Source: Fasciolopsis buskii
Taxonomy: Eukaryota; Platyhelminthes; Trematoda; Plagiorchiida; Fasciolidae
NCBI GenBank assembly: GCA_008360955.1
Contig: LUCM01005707.1
Location: 1-64,000 of the forward strand
DNA: 64,000 nt
Direction: 5' to 3'
Shown here: positions 38,901 to 47,900 of the stretch, one piece after another
How positions within the stretch are numbered: position 1 is the stretch's first letter
How the letters are laid out: each line of letters starts with the position of its first letter
Made by a program: the position numbers and the translations under genes
Notes under the pieces: generated by a model
What the model saw: only the letters and a program-made list of their open reading frames with translations
What the model was told of the DNA's origin: nothing
Databases searched by the model: none

Positions 38901-41900
38901 TAGTAGTCAAGTGATCACTTAGTAAGTAGTCAGGTAATAGAAACAGATAGTTTGAACAGTGTTCAGGCGTCTTCCATTGAGTAGCTCGACTCTCGCTCAA
39001 CCCGAGCCGGTCAGAATTGATTTACTGACAACCGAACGTCGCTAGTTACCTGTTGCGATTCTCAAATCGGAGACGGTGATGCGGTTGACTCTAATGACTA
39101 TCGGGCAAAATAAAACGTTTTTGGTAGTTTTCATTCCTTTTTATATGGGGCTTCATTAGTGAGTGTATTAGAAGGGGTATGTCCTGTAGCATTTACGTTT
39201 CACTGCATTGTAAAGGGAGACCGATAATGATGAATTTAAAAACTTAAATGACAGTGTGTTTTAAGGTTTCACTGGACGCGAGAAGGGCCATTTAAAACTA
39301 AGAGATCCGATTCTGTTATCGAGTCTCCGAGCTTCCTTCAATTTGTATATTTTAAGGCTCAGATCCGTACACAATCGATTGACTATGGTTCGCGTGCGTC
39401 ATTCACTCAATCCCAGCCAGTAAATGTTTATTATCTGCACCAGTTGCAATTGTCCATCCTTTGGACAATGAATTATCCGGGTTTTTACACTTTCGAAGCG
39501 TAAAATGCCGTTGTATGATTGGATTGGCTCAAAATTGAACCTTGTTCTTGCAGGTCATGAGTAGGGTAAAGTGGATAGATTTAATTATTTAGGAAATTGT
39601 ATCTCATCTCTTGGTTGTTTATCGGATGAAGTGTCAGAACATTCAGAAGGCTCGACTGGTGTATACCGATCGGAGACATCTGTGGCGTTGGCTTGACATG
39701 CAGTTACCGACCAGATGTCGAGTAGACCCAGCATCAGTAAGGTTGGTGTAAGGTGGTGCGTCCTGAGACTCGGTCTTCAGAAGAGACATTGTACATGAAT
39801 GGGTAAAGTGGATGGGAGATGTTTCGCGCATACCCACAGAACGACTGCCTCGTTGTACTCTGTTCTCTAATACAGTTAATGGTTGGAAGATGGGTCTAGG
39901 TGGTTAATGGGGAATGTGGGAAAAGTTTGCAAACCTTTACCGGTCTGGCCCTTGTAGGTGCAGTTAGACTACCGAGTTGGGGTCTGCTCAACGCGAGGGC
40001 TAAAAGACATAGGTGATATGGGTTATTGGCGCAATCAATGACGTTCTTCCATTCGAAATATCTTCCCTTCTGTGCAGTTGTTCAACATATTCTCGTTTTG
40101 TTTTTCCCTGTTGATTAGATGGTGTTGTGAGGTACGGACCACAAACAAAACACGTCGGTGCAGGGTTCTTGGTTTTAAAAAGTGAATTGAACCCGTGTAT
40201 CAACTTCCTTTTTAGTCACTAAATTATTTTTTCGGTCTGGCAATAAATCAGTTGGTAAGGAAAATCTGTTCCCCTCGTTGATTTAAATTTTCAGTGCGTT
40301 TACTTTAGTGCGGATTTCAAAATGACCCTATTAAAAATGTTACAATTAATTTTGAACACTATTTTGTTTTTATCACTTTCATTCTCAAATGATTGTTCCA
40401 GTTACGTTTGCATGGGTACATAGTGACTGGACGAAGTAATCAATTATGACATTTACTTGCACCTCTTATTGTTGCACTTGTCAGGTAACGTTGCAATCTT
40501 TGCATACTCTCTGTAGACCTTCTTTCTGGTAGTGGTTGAAACGTTTTCCAGATCTTTTGGATGTTTATTCTCAACATTCTCTCAGATGCACTTTTCGCGT
40601 GCACAAATACTCACAGTGACCTAGCTCTTAAATGCCAGACGATCGAACTAGCGAATGGTTTGTTTTATATTGAAAAATCTTTGGTATATCATTTCACCTC
40701 ATTCAGATCTGTGGCTTAAGAAGCGAGAACAGTGTAGACTCAAGCTTTATCATCCCCATAAGTTTTCTGGAGTAGGTCACCAAATAACTTCGTGAGCAGA
40801 GATACACTCCGGAAGAAGAACACTGAATTAATATTATTCCCTTCCGGTTTCTTTGGTTTTAGTTTTGGTTACTTCCGAACTAAGCATTTGAAAGCTAATC
40901 TCCATCCTGCTCAGACTTGCACTCGTTTGTGCCTTACGTTGTAATTCATTTTTCTTTCGACGGTAATGAAGAAAGAAAAGGGTTTACAACTAAAATACAT
41001 TCGATACTTTTTTGATCACAGAAAAGTTGTTCGATTTGTATGGTGGAGGCACCGACTCTAGGAATCCAACGCTTTTACTAGATTCTTTGCTCCGCGAGAT
41101 GTAGACCTCATTACTTAGGGCTTGATCGCTTAGAATTAACGCCGTCCTGTGGTGGCCGTCTGTTTCCCAGCCTTGGCTACGATCCGTCTCACTTCCCCAA
41201 AGCCCTTTCATTTCCCCACGATGTGATCACTTTATTCATTTCGTTGCAGAATGTTGGTTCGTTTGGTCGAAGTGTGCACAGACCCGCTAAGTCTCTCAGT
41301 GGCAGTACACGATATCGGAGAATTCGTGAGGCATTATCCTCGAGGAAAGCAGTGAGTTGTTCATCCTTTTAAATGGTATTCAATCTAAGCTTGGAATTTC
41401 AGCTTCTCGGACTATTGTAGCGCCTTAAACTAGTTGTCCACGCCGTCATCTTCAGAATTCAGGGTTTGCCTGTATTCACGTACGATTTTTGTCGTTTTGT
41501 CGTAGCAAATATTTGATTTCTCGATCGCTTCTTTCCATTGTATCTTCTGCCGTTTGTGTTACAATTTTCGGCTTGTTTGCGTGAACGCCTATCTCTAAGA
41601 TACAAATCCTGTTACTTCTTCCAGTGGCCTTTCTTAAGGTCATTCCATCCCAAAGATTATCAGATAACGTCAGCAAGACCACTATTAACACCAACGATCA
41701 AACAGCCAGGCCGTTGTTGTAAACAGGGGTTAAAATAGATAGTGCCCAAAGTATGCCACTCCCTCTAAAGTGTTTGATTTTGATACTATTTCATATCGCA
41801 CCCAACCCTAAAAATTAAAGAAGGGATATTGTACTGTAAGAAAATTGTGGACAAATCCATACGTGGTATTTCCACCACTGGTTTTATCGCGCACCCCAAC

Positions 41901-44900
41901 CATTCGTGACGTCCTGCCTGCCAGTGGGCCAAAGAATATTACTGGTGCTAAGCTCCAAGCTTTTCTCTCGACATTTTATAAGCCAAACATTTGGTGGTTT
42001 TCCAGTTACCACTTTTTAGAATAGTCCTACATATTTGCAGATAGGTTCGGATTTGGAAGCCTAGACGGTTGTAGGAGAGGGTTTATTTTACCAACATTCA
42101 TGTGACGTTTGTCGTCCTATGCGACGGGTGTTGTTTTATTGGAAGATTAGTGATTTGATTTAATGATTCTTACGTGTAACGAGCATTTCATTCTAGAGGT
42201 ATTCCTTCGTTATCCATTCCCTGGATAAGATTCATAAACACCGTCGTGCTCGCACTCCTAAATCCATCTTCCCGAACTTCCTCCGTCGACCTTTGGTACT
42301 TCGGCGGCAGAAGGCATGGTTATTCCTTCTTTTCCCATTCCATTAGTGCAACAGACATTCCTCTCCTCTCAACTGGTCTTTTCCGAACGGTCACGATGTT
42401 CTTACTCTGACACGTTTAGTTTGCCTTTCATCCAAAAGTACACAGGTGAACGTGTCACTGACCTAATGCCAGCGCCCCACCTACGCAACACACATTGCCT
42501 GAACGTCGACGCAAAATCCTAGTAATTGCCAGTTATTTGGCAATGGAACAAAATCGATCCCATGCAGGCAGTCTGACTCATCTGCGTGTGAGGCTGAACG
42601 CACTTGTTCGAACTCCTGTGACGTGAAATACGAATACGAGCATGGAGTATGACGAGCAAAGATCTTGTATGAGGGGTCATTTTTGGCCGTGTACCACAAT
42701 CCGAACCATTGGTGTCAAAACGTTGTTCTTGTTTTCTTTTTCTAATGAGAGCGACATTGAAAGTGGTGCTGGTGAACATGTAAACGCCAGTCTTGTTTAA
42801 CAAGTGAACTTGAACATTTAAATACACGAATACCTGGTGTTAAAGTTCCATTTTACTCTGTTTGGTTTGCTCCCAAGCTTCGTGGATTAGATGAGCTTGC
42901 CAGCGATGACTGTCGTCTAATGTTACCACATTTGATGTCCAATATCCACTCCTTGAATCATAGTGGTCACCTGTGACGTTGATCGATAGAACATTGTCAG
43001 TCATTCTAGTTGAAGACTATGGACCATATTGAATTAAGCTGAAATTCAGTGCAAACGTATCACGTTGCACGCGAACAATGAAGTAAGGAGAAAAGGGGTA
43101 CGTCGTCTAATTGCAAAAGTAGGGTCTAGCGTGTGCATTTTTAGGCACGGCGTGCATCTATTTTGAAAGACTCGGTTAGGTCAGCATGTTGTCGTATGCG
43201 GCTGAGTATACGAACGTTGAAGACAACTGCACCTGTTTGTCAATTTCAGGTGTGATCACATTTTAGAGCAGAATATCGTAACTGTATGGTCAATGCAATT
43301 CATGTATGTTCGCAGTCTGACCAAAATCTGTTATGTCAATTGCTTTAATCGGCTAAAATTTGTGTCTATGCAACCTGGGGGTTATATGGTTCTTAGGCAG
43401 ATATGACTTACCAGACCTTTTTTGTTGACGTATCGACCGAATGCCTCCAATGCAACATTACCTGTTCCTTCTACTTTTAGAGTTATTGAAAATCTTGGCG
43501 GCAAACAGCGTGTAATGGAGCTGCTGCAACATGGGGATCCGAACGTGCGCTATAATGCCCTAGTGTCGCTGCAGAAGATTATGGTACATAACTGGTAAGT
43601 GATCCCACATTTTAGGATTGTGCTTATCTATCCCCGTTGTAGTATTCATTCGGGTGCTACGATTGCGAATATGCCTCTTCACCCTGTTAACCCACATTGG
43701 AATGTAGGGGTAATCGGAATTACAATGACATTGCAACTAATCTAATAGGTTAGAAAATCCACGCAACTTTTTACTTTATCTCCAGTCGTTTGTGAAAGAA
43801 TACGCTTAGTCCTAGACGAAGCTGGATCGTACTAGAACAACGAAAGGTAACTTGGGAGACACTTCCACACACATCCTTAAATAAGACCCAGCAGGGAAAC
43901 TTACTAGACCAGTTGTTCACGACCCCCAAGAAATAAATTTCCACCAGATAATCAATCATTAGGACAGGCGAATCGCACCAGATTGCAGCTGTTAGGGGTT
44001 GGCAGAAGTGGTTTAGGATAATAGAATCAAACTGTGCGAGCGTCATCCGAACTCTGCGAACCTGTTTGATGAATTGGGGTAGGCCGAAAACAAACAGAGT
44101 TGGCCGATGACAACATGCCGCATTGGGAAACAGCATTGTATTGTGTGGACTTTTGCGTACAGTATACAATAATTGCATTTCAGTCAAAAAATGTGCGGGT
44201 AAGAATAAAATAAATAAGATGAAAATACAATCATCGCCTCGTAAAAAAAGAATATAAAAGAAATCATCCGGGAATAATCATAGAACAATATTATAGGTTG
44301 CTCAGGAATTCGGCTAAAACCCGGTCACGGTTTGTCAAAATTCGTGCTTAATATGGGACAGTGAAGTTTCTACAGATATTAATTCCAGAGGGTATGGAAC
44401 GAAAAGCGAATCAGGTTGAAATATTAGAGCAACACTTTGAAGATCGTGGTGCAGAGGATGCGTGGGATCTGAAAGAATTCTGTTAGCAAATTTCTCACAT
44501 GCTGATAAGTATTGACCACATAGATTTAGGGACAGCTCAGTTAGTGTTATGAAAGACACACGGGTAATGATTGATAGCCTTCGGCGAAGAATTTTAAATT
44601 CTTTTTTAAGTGAACCTGGAAAGATAACAGGAGAACAGTAAAGAAGGGTTGGAAAAACACATTGGTATATAAATCGGGAGATGGTGCTTTGTTTCACCCT
44701 GTAGANCCGAAGCTTACTGATTTGAAATGACAACCGTCGAAGATTCTTTACACAGGTAGAAGAGATGTGAGTGGCCCACTTCAGATTTTTATCAATGATA
44801 ACCGCTATATATTTCACCGTGGAAGCCGTTTCGGATGGGTAGGCTAACCAAGAGAGAGAACAGACATTCGAAACATTTAGATGTGTTGAGAGTTAGGCCA

Positions 44901-47900
44901 GCTCGTGCGGAGAAATTGAAAATCATCGTTGTTCGAAACGGCTTGAGCGAGGGCAATATCATCAGCATCCTTAAACAGATGACAGGGTGAACTGGTTGTT
45001 AAGTCGTTGATGTAAGTAGAGAAAAGAAACGGTGAAGGGACAGCATTCTGTAGCACTCCTGAGTTGTTAATCAACGGTTTTGAAGTTTTACCGTCCACTC
45101 GTGTGCAGTGAGTTCGTTTAGTAAAGTAATCAGACAGCCATGCTAATAATGGCCTGGGACAACCAAATGTTTCCAGTTTTTGAAGTAGAAGAGACCGTAG
45201 GACCGAATCGAATGCCGACGAATAGTCTAGAAAGGCGCAACGGATGGATTTCAATGATGCGTTTAAGGATTTACAAATGTGGTGAATGAGGTAGGCGACA
45301 GCGTCCAAAGTGGATCTGTTAGATTTATGTGCAAACTGGAAAGGGTCGTCAGGGGGATACATGACAGAGTGGAGGTGCTTAGATATAACACGCATCGTCA
45401 GCTTAAGCCCAGAAGACGTTAAGGCAATGGGGCGAAACGTTTTGCCAAAGCAGTGGAACTGATAGATTTGGGGATGGGAATAACAGTGACTGGTCTCCAG
45501 CAGTTAGGGATGGAAGGCGAGATTAAAGGTGAGTTGTTAATCAGAGAAGTGAATGCATTCGTGAGTACCACAGCACCATGCCTTAAAAGAACTGAGGACA
45601 GACTGTCAGGACCAACCCCTGTGGTAATTTCAGTGATGCGCAGAAGGTTGAGCACTTCTTCCCTCGAAAATCTTGTAACATTCATATCATCACCCTGACC
45701 AAATATGGTCGGGGTATAAGTAGAAGGATGGATGAAAGCGCGACCGATGCTGTCGACATCCGCAGAAGTTCTCGCATATTTCCTTTTACTTCCCACGAAA
45801 CAGTCGAATGTCTTGCCATAAGGATCGATTGTTGTTACCAATTAACAATTGGCTGGCGAATGTAGTGTCGATGCGCTTGATTTCGGTTTTTATTAGGTTG
45901 GAAATTTACCGCATGCTTGAGTTATTACGAGATTTGTAGAAGTGCTCCTTGCGTCTTCTTAGAGATTTCGGTTTGTGCGTGGAGATATGGCCATTCGAGA
46001 CGAAAAGTGTTTCTGGGGGGGGGGAGCAGCCGATATGAAAGATTGCGTTGTCCGTCTCTGGTAAAAGTTTGATATTGTCATTGAGCAGGGGTTCAAAAAG
46101 GAGACAGGCGAATGCGAGTGAGAGATTTCTAAAGCGGAATAAAGTTGTTGTGTGAAGAGTTACGGGGATGAACTCGGATTTGGTTTGTTTGCCTGAAGGA
46201 ATGGAAGGTTGATCTAGAGTATATCTTGGGCCTTAACAGAAGCAGACAGTGATCATTACTTGAAATTGGAGCACGCAGTTCCAGGGCAAAATAATCAGGG
46301 TTGTTGATAATAACTCTATTTAAAATGGAACTGCCTCTGTTGGGAGAAATGTGAAGGTCAGTCAGATCAAACACAGTCAGTGTTGGGGTAGATGCATGTT
46401 TAAAATTACCAAGGATAATATGCAGATTACCCTCAGGAAGTGGAACAATAAGTACTAGAAAGGAGTAGAAAAATGGTGTGATATTTTGTTGCGAGCTAAA
46501 ATGGGTAATGTATAAATTCGTAATGATAGTACTGGTATGGCGAGAAAACCTGGGATGACATTGTGTCACGAGACAGTCAATTCCGTTTAGGAAGTACGCA
46601 AGAATAACTTCGGACATGCCAGGCCAGAAGGAGTTTATGAATGTTACCACATCGCCCCCAGTCTTCTTCTTATCCGAAACGCTGTCCTGCCGATGGAGTC
46701 TGAAGCTGTTTATCGACACGAGTGAATCAGCAATATCCCGGTTAAGCCACGATTCTTGTATGCACCACCTGGCATCCACTCTCAGATGGATCACGTCGCT
46801 AGTAGTTATTAGAGCTAGGGCTGTACACGCATTAGTCTGTATCAAGTTTTCCATTTATTTCGGTGGAGGTTCCAGATGTGTGACAGTGGCAGTTAAACAG
46901 TGGGAAACAAGCAATGAATTTGAATAGGTTAGGGTGCTTAGGGCGTGTTACGCATGTTGTTAGATCTACTCTCTGTGTGTACTGCGTTCTGTAAGGTAGG
47001 TACTCGTTGGAATTTGGGCCGAAGTGGTTACCCTGTAACCTACCGTACCTAGTAGGTCCAGTTAGGTTGCCATGACATGACTGTAGATCTCGGATAATGT
47101 GGCTGAATGCTGCAATCAGTAATCTTTTTGTACTTGAAATCGTTCCGCCCCTCTAACGTTCTTGCGAATTTGGTGCTGCGAATTATCAGCCAAAACCAGC
47201 ACATTAGTGCAGAGTTAGTGTTTATAAAAAAGCCGAATCATTATCCCGGATGGGATAACTAGGGACTCCAGCTCGAAACGCTTCCCCGATCATTCGTCGT
47301 ACTAACCTCGATCTCCCGTTTCGCTCTTCGTGTTTCAGATGCTCCAGTTTCTAATGCTCATTGTTATTGCTGGCATCGGTATTGCCTTCAGTACGAGAGC
47401 TGAGCGTGCACTCCGAGGTCGGGCCTTAGTTAATAGCTGTTTGTTTACGGTTCTGCATAAGTCAGTATCAATTGATCGACGCTTCTTTATTTAGTCATCG
47501 CATCTGTGTACATCACGACCGACTACTGTTCACCTGGAGAAGGATGCGAATTCTACCAGGATTTGTGGAACGCTCCTGAGGTCATCGCCCCACGGAATTC
47601 CGGAACGGAAAATTCGTACCTATGTTTCATTCGACCCCAGTCTTGATTGTGATCAGCGTCTCTCGGCCAGGTCTCCGGAGCAGATAATTGATGACTGGTG
47701 AATAAAATCGAAAAGTATAATGAGCTGTTATATAAAAAGATTACTTGTTGTTTACTCTGTGGCACGTTTTTGTAGAATTTTCACACAGTTAAGCTGAAAC
47801 TACCCTCTGTCCTTCTTTATCTGCATCAGCGTTTTCAGTGAGAAACTGACAAGTATATCCAGCAATTTCTTTAAATACCATTTAACCACGTTTTCCATAG

